DNA of 50,174 bases from JAVJUS01 sp040220455 (GTDB lineage Bacteria > Pseudomonadota > Alphaproteobacteria > DSM-16000 > Inquilinaceae): NCBI GenBank assembly GCA_040220455.1, contig JAVJUS010000043.1, forward strand, positions 1-50,174, given 5' to 3'. Position 1 is the stretch's first letter. Each line of letters begins with the position of its first letter. The position numbers and the translations under genes were made by a program. The notes below the pieces were generated by a model. That model saw only the letters and a program-made list of their open reading frames with translations. It made no database searches and had not been told where the DNA came from. This document shows, one piece after another, positions 8,645 through 16,063 of the stretch.

Positions 8645-8950
8645 TGGTCTGCTCCCTGGATTCGACACAGGTGTCGAAAGCCACGGCGCTTCTTGAAGGA
8701 GACAGGCTGTGGGGCGACGAAGGTCGTCGGAAGAGAAGCTCGGCGCGGTGGATCGGCTGGAGGTGGCGGGAAGCGGTCGGAGGGTGGCTTCGGAGCTCGG
8801 AATTAGCTGGAGTCAGGTGCACCGCTGGCATCGGGCGTGGAAAGCGCGGTGCGAGGAGGGTCTGCAGGCGGGTCAGCTGCGGGCGGCGCAACCGAGCCGC
8901 GGCGCTGAACCTAATGCGGCGACCGCTGAAGAAGCAAGGTTTCGCCGGTG
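8645..8950 (+). mobile_element. Truncated IS3-family (IS2-like) element, left end
   Basis: The sequence from 8645 begins TGGTCTGC followed by a CCCTGGATTCGACACAG stretch. This closely parallels the element that interrupts cas7c at 50035 (TGGTCTGC then CCCCTGATTTGAGACAG). A transposase OrfA N-terminus follows at the equivalent place in both. Here the element is cut off after the first ~75 codons, where the sequence runs into the 3' end of the cyclase gene; no right end or OrfB is visible. Beginning with TG and the shape of the end suggest the IS2 group of IS3, by recollection only. Confidence 0.7.
8709..8945 (+). pseudogene. Transposase OrfA fragment (helix-turn-helix)
   Basis: From GTG 8709 the frame reads MGRRRSSEEKLGAVDRLE and continues through RRVASELGISWSQVHRWHRAWKA, a helix-turn-helix of the Tnp_8/IS3 OrfA type that binds IS ends. 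The first 20 or so residues correspond to the transposase at 50101 (MGRHRSVSEKLAVVARME). After about residue 75 the frame stays open only by virtue of GC bias and overlaps the cyclase gene on the other strand, so the real coding remnant probably ends near 8945. Without OrfB it cannot encode an active transposase. Confidence 0.7.
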
Positions 8951-8962
8951 TCCGGCCCGGCC

Positions 8963-10732
8963 TCACGCCCCTGTCGGCAGCCCCGCCTTGGTCAGCCCCG
9001 ACAGGACCAGCGCCGGGTCTTCCGGCCGCGTATAGCGGAATCTCGCAAGGCGCGGCGCCATGCGAAAATCCGGTTTCATGGCCATGAGCTCCTCCCAGAC
9101 GGCGCGCGCTTCCTCGACCTCGCCCAGATGCCCCAGTGTCGCGGCCAGCCAGGCGCGGCCGATGTCGGTGTCGCGGGCCACATGGAGCCGCTCGCGAAAC
9201 ACCAGCGCTGCCGTCTCGAAGTTGCCCAGCAGGAAATGCGCCTGTCCCAGGAACTGCATGTGCTGCTGGGACCAGGCCGGTTCCAGCCGGATCGCGCGTT
9301 CCAGCAGGGGCACGGCCTCCGCGGGGCGCCCGGACGTGCAGACGATCTCGGCCAGGCTGAACAGGGCCAACCCGGAATCGGGGCTCAGCGAAACCGCCTT
9401 GCGCCCCGCCCTTTCGCCGGCCTCCAGATCGCCATGGAATCGCGCGGCGACGGCAACGGCGACATGGGCGAGCGGTTCGTCCGGATCGACCGACACGGCC
9501 CTGTCGGCCAGCATCCGGGCCCGCGCCGCGACGGCGTCCTGCTCGTCGCCCGTCCAGCCGTTGTGCCAATCGAGCCACTGGAATGTGGACAGGAGCCCCA
9601 GGGCCTGCGCGTAGTCCGGGTCCAGCTCGATCGCGCGCTGGCCATGCGCCAAGGCACGACGGTAGCCCGGTGGAGTCAGCATCGGGGACAGCAGAAGATC
9701 GCGCATCCTCAGGAACGCGTCATGCGCCTGCGGATTCGCGGTGCCCGCGGTGGTTATGTTCTCTCTCTCGGCCGGGGTCAGCCGGACCTTCAGCGCCTCG
9801 ACGATCTTCAGCGTCACCTCGTCCTGCACCCCGAAGACGTCCGCCAGATCGCCGTCATAGCGATCGGCCCACACATGCCCGCCGGTAGCGGCGTCGATCA
9901 GCTGGGCGGTCACGCGCACGCGCTGGCCCACGCGCCGGACACTGCCCTCCAGCACATGGGAAACGCCCAGCTCGCGCCCGACGGTGCGCAGATCGACCGA
10001 CCGTCCCCTGTAGGCAAAGCTCGAGTTGCGGGCGATGACGGTCAGTCCCGACACCTTGGAAAGGTCGGTAATGATGTCCTCGGCGATGCCATCGGAGAAG
10101 TACGCCTGATCCGGATCGCCCGACATGTTGTCGAAGGCGAGCACCGCGATCGACGGCCCCTCACGCCCGCACGCGGCGGCGGGCACCACCGCCTTCTTCG
10201 CCTCGCCCGATCCCGCGAGGCCGCCGGCGCGCCAATGCCAGACATTGACCGGGCGTGCGATGTTCTTGACCTCGACACTGCCACCGTCGATGAACCGCGC
10301 GTCGATGCGGTCGCGGATGCTCTCGTGCACGACGGAGGAGATACAGACGCCGCCGGGCTCCGCCAAAGGCTCGAGCCGCGCGGCGATGTTCACACCGTCG
10401 CCATAGATCTCGTCGTCCTGAATGATGATGTCGCCGAGATTGACCCCCATTCGCAGCGTGAGGCCCGAACGACCGGCGGCCACCGCCTTCTGGACGGCCA
10501 AGGCGCAATTGACGGCGTCCACGACGCTGGCGAACTCGACGAGGGTACCATCACCCATCAGCTTGACGATCCGGCCGTTGTGCCGCGCCACGACCGGATC
10601 AAATTCCTCTTCCCGATGCCGGTTCAGGGCGGCCAGCGCCGCCGCCTCGTCCTCGGACATCAGCGTCGAATAGCCGACGACATCAACAAAAAGGACCGCA
10701 GCGAGGCGACGAACATTGCCGGTGGCTTCCAT
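8963..10732 (-). CDS. Class III adenylate/guanylate cyclase with TolB-like and TPR domains
   Basis: 589 residues from the ATG at 10732; an upstream in-frame extension is low-complexity and lacks homology. Residues 8-180 are a class III nucleotidyl cyclase domain: LAAVLFVDVVGYSTLM (metal-binding Asp17), KLMGDGTLVEF (Asp61) and GVNIAARLE. Residues about 195-330 (SIAVLAFDNMSGDPDQAYFSDGIAEDIITDLSK ...) form the FlgO/TolB-like nucleotide-free domain usually paired with these cyclases, and the remainder is TPR-like. No signal peptide or membrane helix is clear, so it is probably cytoplasmic and makes cAMP (or cGMP) in response to an unknown cue. It stands alone; the IS remnant abuts its 3' end. Confidence 0.88.
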   Translation of the reverse strand: MEATGNVRRLAAVLFVDVVGYSTLMSEDEAAALAALNRHREEEFDPVVARHNGRIVKLMGDGTLVEFASVVDAVNCALAVQKAVAAGRSGLTLRMGVNLGDIIIQDDEIYGDGVNIAARLEPLAEPGGVCISSVVHESIRDRIDARFIDGGSVEVKNIARPVNVWHWRAGGLAGSGEAKKAVVPAAACGREGPSIAVLAFDNMSGDPDQAYFSDGIAEDIITDLSKVSGLTVIARNSSFAYRGRSVDLRTVGRELGVSHVLEGSVRRVGQRVRVTAQLIDAATGGHVWADRYDGDLADVFGVQDEVTLKIVEALKVRLTPAERENITTAGTANPQAHDAFLRMRDLLLSPMLTPPGYRRALAHGQRAIELDPDYAQALGLLSTFQWLDWHNGWTGDEQDAVAARARMLADRAVSVDPDEPLAHVAVAVAARFHGDLEAGERAGRKAVSLSPDSGLALFSLAEIVCTSGRPAEAVPLLERAIRLEPAWSQQHMQFLGQAHFLLGNFETAALVFRERLHVARDTDIGRAWLAATLGHLGEVEEARAVWEELMAMKPDFRMAPRLARFRYTRPEDPALVLSGLTKAGLPTGA

Positions 10733-10853
10733 TCGGAAGACGTTAAAGCCTTTCCGGCCGGGGCGCCACGCTGTCCGGCCGGGACGCATGGGGTGAGACA
10801 CCCCATGCGCCGCCCCCTGCACCGGGCCGTTCACGAACGCTCTTGGTCCACTC

Positions 10854-11285
10854 CTATTCCGGCCGTCGCGCGTCGATCTTCCAGGAGCTCGACGGCATCA
10901 CGACGCACTCGTCGGTGACGTAGTCGGCGAGCAGGGTGCCCATGTCGGCGACGATGGCGTCGTGCTTGTCCTCGGCCAGGGGTCCCGCTTCGCGATGGAC
11001 CTCGCCGGCGGGGCCGAGGGCGAGAAAGGCGTCGCAGCAATCGATCGCGAGGGCCGATCCCGTCGGCCCGACCCGGCGGGCGAGCGCCATCGCCGTGTCC
11101 CCGAAGCCGCACCCGACATCGACCACCCGGTCGCCCTCGCGGACATCGAGGGTCGGGAAGACGCGGGCGCTGTGCCGCGTCAGGCCGTCGACCAGGACGT
11201 GCCGGTAGCGCACGAACTTCGGCGCCAGGATCTCGTTCCAGGAATCGACCTACTCGCTGCGGGCCGCGTCCAACGCCTGTGTCAT
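10854..11285 (-). pseudogene. Broken SAM-dependent methyltransferase
   Basis: The ATG at 11285 gives MTQALDAARSE, then an in-frame TAG (11250-11252), then VDSWNEILAPKFVRYRHVLVDG in the same frame. The SAM-binding motif VVDVGCGFGDTAMALARRVG follows, but just after AIDCCDAFLA the sequence jumps to LGPAGEVHREAG and ends ...MPSSSWKI. Family members place about 130-160 residues between these two points (the rest of the Rossmann fold and the cap), so an internal deletion is inferred in addition to the nonsense codon. A short product from an internal start at 11213 would lack most of the fold. Non-functional gene, fairly sure. Confidence 0.8.
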
Positions 11286-11783
11286 GGCCGTCCTCCTCCC
11301 GTTGGGCGGCGGTCGGGGCGAACGCCCGGGCCCGCCGCCGGGTCGCGCCGCGGCCGCCAAGGGCGCGGCAGGTTACGGCGGATCGTGTGGAGAGGATCGG
11401 CGATGACCGGCGCCCCGCCAGTGACGACCCGCACACGCGCGTCGCGCTCGGTCGGTCGGGGGGCACCGAGGACGCAGCCTAGCACGCGTCCGCCCATTCG
11501 GGCGACGCGGTCCCGCCCCCGGTGAACCGAAGCGCGCCGGACCACCTGCCGGACGAAACGTCGGTTTCCATGGAGGCCAATCCGCCGGGCGACGCGCGTG
11601 CAGCCCGCTCGGCCCCGCCACAGGACGGACAGCACGGCCGCTGCCGGGTCCACGGATCGTGACACGTCGCGCCCTCGCGGGCGGATGGTCGGGCATCGAC
11701 CCGTTCGAGGTCGATCTATATATTTTAGAGTGTATATTAAAATCTTCCACTTACTGTAACGATCAAACCACGGGCGAGCATCG
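11286..11783. other. Intergenic region without recognisable gene
   Basis: About 500 bp between the methyltransferase pseudogene and the divergently transcribed reductase gene. Frames open on both strands here are GC-driven and have no recognisable motifs. The right-hand 70 bp switch abruptly to A+T-rich sequence, described separately as a promoter region. Confidence 0.6.
11715..11760 (+). promoter_or_regulatory. A+T-rich promoter region of the lipid operon
   Basis: A sharp island of A+T (TATATATTTTAGAGTGTATA and neighbours) inside otherwise very GC-rich DNA, ending about 25 bp before the reductase ATG. TATATT at 11733-11738, preceded by TG, could be a -10 box; no good -35 box is evident, so an extended -10 or activator-dependent promoter is possible. 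Confidence 0.4.
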
Positions 11784-13001
11784 ATGACGACACGCCACCG
11801 GCTGACGCCAGGGTCCGACATCAAGGCCCTGCTGCTCGCCGACCCGAAGCATTTGCGCACGGAGATCATCGACGCCCCACCGAAGGCCGGCCCCGGCGCC
11901 GGCCCTGGCGACACGGCGCCCTCGGTCGAGCGTCCGACGGTCCTGATCCTCGGCGGCAACGGCTTCGTCGGGCTGCACCTGCTCGCCGAGGCGGCCGACG
12001 ACGAGCGCATCGGCCGGGTCGTCGCCATCGTGCGGGCCTCCGGCGGCCTGTCGGCTCGCGACCGGCTGGTCGACGCGGCCCGGCGGTTCGGCATCGCGCT
12101 CGACCTCGACCGGATCGAGGCGGTCGACGGCGACATCAACCGGCCGGGGTTCGGCCTGGCGGAGAGCGATCACGCCCGGCTCGCCGACGAGATCGACATC
12201 GTCGTCAACGCCGCGGGCTCGACCAGCCATGCCCGGTCCTACCGCCACTACCGCGACACGGCGATCGCGACCTATCTGCGGCTGCTGGACTTCTGCGCGC
12301 TCGGCCGGCCCAAGAGCTTCCATACCCTCGGGTCGCTCGGCGGCGAGGTCTATAAGGGCCTGGCCGATTTCTATCGCATCGGCTTCTACCATTGCGGCTA
12401 CAGCCGCATGAAATGGGTCGTCAAGCACATGACCCGGTCGTTCGCGGCCCAGGGCGCCGACGTGCATGTCGTCATGGCGCCCTACGTGCTCGGCAGCCGG
12501 CGCACCGCCTACCGCGACCCGGCGCTGCGCTACTCGTTCTGGCAGATGGTGCTGTTCTGCGCCCGGATGGGCCGGGTCTGGGACGACGAGAACATCCTGT
12601 TCCCGATCATCTCCGGGGAGACCCTGGCGCGCACGGTCCTCGACAACGCCCTGTCCGACGCCCCGAAGACCGAGATGTACCCGGCCCTGGACGTGGACGG
12701 GGCGGCCTTCGCCGAGGCCTTCGGCCTGGAGCGCGTGCCGTGGCCGGATTTCCGCCGCGCGCTGTTCCGGCGCCACCGGCTGACGCGCCGCTCGATCGAC
12801 CCGCGCCGGCCGGTGGCGAGCCTGCGCGGCGCCGCGCGCCAGGTCGCCTATACCCGCGGGCTCTTCCCCTCGGACCTGCCGCGTCTCATGCGCTCGGTCA
12901 CCACCGCCGCCGAACCCGATCGGCTCGCCGTCTCCCACCCCGATCTCAGCGCCGAGTTGCTGGTCAAGTGCGCGCGGGCCAACCGCATCCTGCGGCGCTG
13001 A
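11784..13001 (+). CDS. Stand-alone thioester-reductase-like SDR (NAD-binding 4 family)
   Basis: 405 residues. After a 50-residue leader, the nucleotide-binding motif VLILGGNGFVGLHLL (Gly57-Gly63) opens a Rossmann domain. Further extended-SDR features are DGDINRPGFGL (about 116-125), IVVNAAGSTSHA (139-150), FHTLGSLGG (179-187, active-site Ser region) and the catalytic pair Tyr206-x3-Lys210 in YSRMKW. This layout matches the reductase domain of fatty acyl-CoA reductases and of carrier-protein thioester reductases, but no adenylation or carrier domain is attached. The substrate is unknown; an acyl thioester is the best guess. It is the first gene of an apparent operon with psd and a phosphatidyltransferase, suggesting a role in lipid metabolism. 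Confidence 0.8.
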   Translation: MTTRHRLTPGSDIKALLLADPKHLRTEIIDAPPKAGPGAGPGDTAPSVERPTVLILGGNGFVGLHLLAEAADDERIGRVVAIVRASGGLSARDRLVDAARRFGIALDLDRIEAVDGDINRPGFGLAESDHARLADEIDIVVNAAGSTSHARSYRHYRDTAIATYLRLLDFCALGRPKSFHTLGSLGGEVYKGLADFYRIGFYHCGYSRMKWVVKHMTRSFAAQGADVHVVMAPYVLGSRRTAYRDPALRYSFWQMVLFCARMGRVWDDENILFPIISGETLARTVLDNALSDAPKTEMYPALDVDGAAFAEAFGLERVPWPDFRRALFRRHRLTRRSIDPRRPVASLRGAARQVAYTRGLFPSDLPRLMRSVTTAAEPDRLAVSHPDLSAELLVKCARANRILRR

Positions 13002-13059
13002 CGGCCGCCCGCCCGTCCTCACCGCCCCCGGCCCCCGACACGCGAGGCCCGATCCCGCC

Positions 13060-13602
13060 ATGCGACGCTTCCTTGCCGAGAATCCCTGGCTCTGCTTCTT
13101 CGGGGCGGCGGCCGCGGCGATCACCGTGGTTCAGCTCGTCTTCGTCAACAACTACATCGACCCGCGCTCCGAGGCATGGGTCAACGCCGCCCAGCTCCGC
13201 CTGCAGTTCGCCTTCTTCGTCGACCGCGGCCTGGCCGTGGTCGAGAGCTGGGGCCCCGGCGGGCCGGAGCGATACCTGTCGGTGATCTGGATCGACCTGC
13301 TCTGGCCGTTCACCTACGGTCCCGCCTTCTTCCTGCTGATTCGCAAGCTCGACGGCCTGTCGCCCTGGGCCTTCATGCCGATGCTGGAGGCGGGGTCGAA
13401 CCTGATCGAGACGAGCCTGGAGATCTATTGGATGGCGAATATCGAGCGCGCCGCCGACATGCCCGTGCTGTTCTTCGCGCACGGCGTGGTCGCGGCGATC
13501 AAGTGGCTGGTGCTGGTGCCGACCTATTTCGCACACAGCGGTCTGCTGCTCTGGCGCCATGGCCTGCCCGGGCGCGGGACGCAGCAGGCGGCGGGGCGAT
13601 GA
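13060..13602 (+). CDS. Uncharacterised multi-pass membrane protein
   Basis: 180 residues with about four hydrophobic helices (roughly 9-29, 74-98, 105-120 and 135-160) and conserved-looking charged/aromatic loops (NNYIDPRSEAWVNAAQLR, LVVESWGPGG-like segment, SNLIETSLEIYWM). I do not recognise a family. It begins 58 bp after the reductase and its TGA overlaps the ATGATG of psd, so it is very probably co-transcribed and coupled with phosphatidylserine decarboxylase. That context suggests a membrane-lipid function, which remains inference. Confidence 0.75.
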   Translation: MRRFLAENPWLCFFGAAAAAITVVQLVFVNNYIDPRSEAWVNAAQLRLQFAFFVDRGLAVVESWGPGGPERYLSVIWIDLLWPFTYGPAFFLLIRKLDGLSPWAFMPMLEAGSNLIETSLEIYWMANIERAADMPVLFFAHGVVAAIKWLVLVPTYFAHSGLLLWRHGLPGRGTQQAAGR

Positions 13603-14264
13603 TGCGGGTCCATCGGGAGATCCGACCCTTCGCCGCGGCGGCCGTGCTGGCCGCGATCCCGGCCGCCTGGCTCTGGCCGCCGGCGATCGTGGCCCCGGCG
13701 CTCGCCCTCGTGGCGCTCGTCTTCTTCTTCCGCGACCCGCGCCGAGCGGTCCCCCGCGACCCGACGGCCGTCGTCGCGCCGGCCGACGGCCGCGTGCTGC
13801 GGGTCGACCGCGTGGTCCCGGACTTCCTGGGCGACTTCCCGGCACGCGACGCGGATTCCGCCGGCGGCCCCGCCTTCGATCGGCTGGCGATCTTCCTGTC
13901 GCTCCTGGATGTCCACGTGGTCCGCGCCCCCTGCGCCGGCACGGTGACCGGCAAGGCCTATCGCCGGGGCCGGTTCCTCCACGCCGGCTCCCCGGAGGCC
14001 GAGACGCGCAACGAGCGCAACGTCATCGCCATCGAGGACGAGACGGGCGGCCGCGTCTTCGTCGTCCAGTCGGCCGGCCTGGTGGCACGCAAGATCCTGT
14101 GCTTCGTCGGCCCGGGCGACCGGGTCGCCGCCGGCGACGAGCTGGGCTTCATCCGGTTCGGCAGCCGCGTCGACGTCTTCGTCGAGGCGCCAGTCGCCTT
14201 CGGCAAGGCGGTCGGCGACCGGGTGCACGGCGGCGCCGAGACGATCGGCCGGAGACGGTCGTGA
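13599..14264 (+). CDS. psd: Phosphatidylserine decarboxylase (short, soluble-type)
   Basis: 221 residues from ATG 13599 (a second ATG follows directly); both overlap the previous stop. An N-terminal hydrophobic hairpin (about 10-45) anchors it to the inner membrane. The conserved block VAPADGRVLRVD is at 60-70, FLSLLDVHVVRAPCAGTV at 99-115 and NERNVIAIED at 138-147. The auto-cleavage site is Gly188-Ser189 in IRFGSRVDVF, where serine becomes the pyruvoyl group. It converts phosphatidylserine to phosphatidylethanolamine. The length and RFGS motif place it in the shorter bacterial class rather than the E. coli LGST class. Confidence 0.94.
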   Translation: MMRVHREIRPFAAAAVLAAIPAAWLWPPAIVAPALALVALVFFFRDPRRAVPRDPTAVVAPADGRVLRVDRVVPDFLGDFPARDADSAGGPAFDRLAIFLSLLDVHVVRAPCAGTVTGKAYRRGRFLHAGSPEAETRNERNVIAIEDETGGRVFVVQSAGLVARKILCFVGPGDRVAAGDELGFIRFGSRVDVFVEAPVAFGKAVGDRVHGGAETIGRRRS

Positions 14265-14971
14265 GACCGGCGGTCGTCCTGGTCAACGCCGTGACGCTGG
14301 CCGGGCTGGCGGCCGGCCTCGCGGGCATCGCCGCGGGCCTGGCGGGGCGCCCCGACATCCAGTACCCGCTTTTCGCCCTCTGCCTGATCGCCGACGGCGT
14401 CGACGGGCCGATGGCCCGGCTGCTGGGCGCGGAGACCCGGTTCGGGCGCTACGCCGACGCGGCCTCGGACTTCACGGTCTTCGGCGTGGGCGGGGCGGTC
14501 GCCCTGTCGGCGCTGGCGCCGACGCCGGCCGGCGCCGCGATCCTGCTGGCGACCTGGCCGGTCGCGGCGGCCGCCCGGCTCGGCCTGTTCCTGCGGCGCG
14601 AGGCCGTGCCGGGGTTGGCCACCGGCCTGCCGCTGCCCGCGGCGGCGCTCGCCCTGATCGCCCTGGGACAGGCCGGTCCCGTGCAGCCGAGCCCCGGGGC
14701 ACTGGTCCTGCTCGCCGCCGCCGCCACGGTGCTGATGCTGTCGCGCGTGACCTTCTCCCGGTCGCCGATGGCCTATGCGGTCGGCCTGGCGGCCGGTGGC
14801 GCCGCCGCCCTGGCTCTGGGGGTTCCGGCGGTTCTGCTGCCGATGGCCGCCTGCGCGGGGTATGTCGCGCTGGGCACGGCCGGCGCCGCGATGCGGGGCG
14901 TCGGCCTCGGCAAGCCTCGCCCGGCGGCCGGGCCGGCCGAGAGGTCCCCGCCGCTCTGGACGCTCAAATAG
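14261..14971 (+). CDS. pssA: CDP-alcohol phosphatidyltransferase (phosphatidylserine synthase)
   Basis: 236 residues from a GTG that overlaps the psd stop by four bases (GTGA). The CDP-alcohol phosphotransferase signature D(x)2DG(x)2AR(x)8G(x)3D(x)3D is intact at about residues 42-67: DGVDGPMARLLGAETRF then GRYADAASD, supplying the metal-binding aspartates. Six or more membrane helices follow. Coupling to psd makes phosphatidylserine synthase by far the likeliest activity (CDP-diacylglycerol plus serine), the two genes together giving phosphatidylethanolamine. The C-terminus ends 14 bp from the convergent ugpC stop; no terminator-like hairpin is visible in the gap. Confidence 0.88.
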   Translation: MRPAVVLVNAVTLAGLAAGLAGIAAGLAGRPDIQYPLFALCLIADGVDGPMARLLGAETRFGRYADAASDFTVFGVGGAVALSALAPTPAGAAILLATWPVAAAARLGLFLRREAVPGLATGLPLPAAALALIALGQAGPVQPSPGALVLLAAAATVLMLSRVTFSRSPMAYAVGLAAGGAAALALGVPAVLLPMAACAGYVALGTAGAAMRGVGLGKPRPAAGPAERSPPLWTLK

Positions 14972-14985
14972 GCCGCTCGCACCCA

Positions 14986-16041
14986 TCAGCCGATCCGGGC
15001 GCCGCTGCCGGTCGCGAAGAAGTGGACATGGCCGGGATCCGGGCGCAGGCGCAGCCGCTCGCCAGGGCCCGGCAGCGCCGTGCCGGACAGGGCGGCGACA
15101 ACCTCCCCCTCGGTGCCGTCCAGGGTGGCGTGGATGTTGGCCGTCGCGCCCAGTCGCTCGACGACGCGCACGGTGGCGGCGAGCGACCCGTCGGCGTCGA
15201 CGTGCAGGTGCTCCGGCCGGACGCCGACGGTGACCTCGGCCTCCGGCAGGGCCGGGGCGGCCATCGTCGCGCCGGTCTCCAGCACCACGCCGCCCTCCGC
15301 CGCCCGGCCGGGCAGGAAGTTCATCGGCGGCGAGCCGATGAAGCCGGCGACGAAGACGCTGGCCGGGCGCTCGTAGACCGTCAGCGGCGGTCCGATCTGC
15401 TCGATCCGCCCGGCGTTCATGACGACGAGCTTGTCGGCCAGCGTCATCGCCTCGAGCTGGTCATGGGTGACGTAGAGCGCCGTCGTGCCCAGGCGCTGCT
15501 GCAGGTCGCGGATCTCGACCCGCGTCTTGACGCGCAGCTTGGCGTCCAGGTTCGACAGCGGCTCGTCGAACAGGAAGGCCGCCGGCTCGCGCACGATGGC
15601 GCGGCCCATGGCCACGCGCTGGCGTTGACCGCCGGAGAGCTGGCGCGGCTTGCGGTCGAGGAAGTCGGCGAGACCGAGCGACGCCGCGGCCCGATCCACC
15701 CTCTGCCGGATCTCGGCCTTGGGCATGCCCCGGTTCTTCAGGCCGTAGGCCATGTTGTCGAAGACCGACATGTGCGGATAGAGCGCGTAGTTCTGGAACA
15801 CCATGGAGATGTCGCGCTCGGCCGGCTCCATCTCGTTCATCCGGCGCCCGGCGATGCGGATCTCCCCCGCCGTGACGACCTCCAGGCCCGCCACCATGCG
15901 CAGCAGCGTGGACTTGCCGCAGCCCGAGGGGCCGACCAGCACGCAGAACTCCCCGTCGGCGATGTCGAGAGAGAGCATCGGGATCGCCTCGACATTGCCG
16001 GGGTAGACCTTGCGGACCTCGGTGATCGCGATATCGGCCAT
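14986..16041 (-). CDS. ugpC: Glycerol-3-phosphate-type ABC transporter ATPase
   Basis: 351 residues, CUT1 family ATPase. Walker A GPSGCGKST at 37-45, Q-loop in MVFQNYALYPHMS, signature LSGGQRQRVAMGRAIV near 134-149, Walker B AFLFDEPLSNLDAKLR and switch His in YVTHDQLEAMTLADK. The C-terminal 110 residues form the TOBE/OB regulatory domain, with GVRPEHLHV. It energises uptake through the two permeases encoded just upstream. Its gene starts 22 bp after ugpE. Sugar-type MalK relatives look alike, but the order B-A-E-C and the sequence favour Ugp. Confidence 0.9.
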   Translation of the reverse strand: MADIAITEVRKVYPGNVEAIPMLSLDIADGEFCVLVGPSGCGKSTLLRMVAGLEVVTAGEIRIAGRRMNEMEPAERDISMVFQNYALYPHMSVFDNMAYGLKNRGMPKAEIRQRVDRAAASLGLADFLDRKPRQLSGGQRQRVAMGRAIVREPAAFLFDEPLSNLDAKLRVKTRVEIRDLQQRLGTTALYVTHDQLEAMTLADKLVVMNAGRIEQIGPPLTVYERPASVFVAGFIGSPPMNFLPGRAAEGGVVLETGATMAAPALPEAEVTVGVRPEHLHVDADGSLAATVRVVERLGATANIHATLDGTEGEVVAALSGTALPGPGERLRLRPDPGHVHFFATGSGARIG

Positions 16042-16063
16042 GATTGTCGTCTTTTCGGCTGTT

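Noticed and set aside
8709..9035. A 108-residue protein on the plus strand continuing into the cyclase region
   Set aside because: Only the first ~75 codons resemble a transposase; the rest lies opposite the cyclase C-terminus and is composition-driven.
10733..10834. 34-residue N-terminal extension of the cyclase
   Set aside because: Low-complexity, no homology; the cyclase domain begins right after Met at 10732.
13176..13598. N-terminal extension of phosphatidylserine decarboxylase
   Set aside because: It lies over the preceding membrane-protein gene in another frame and is Arg/Gly-rich; the ATGATG at 13599 is the natural start.
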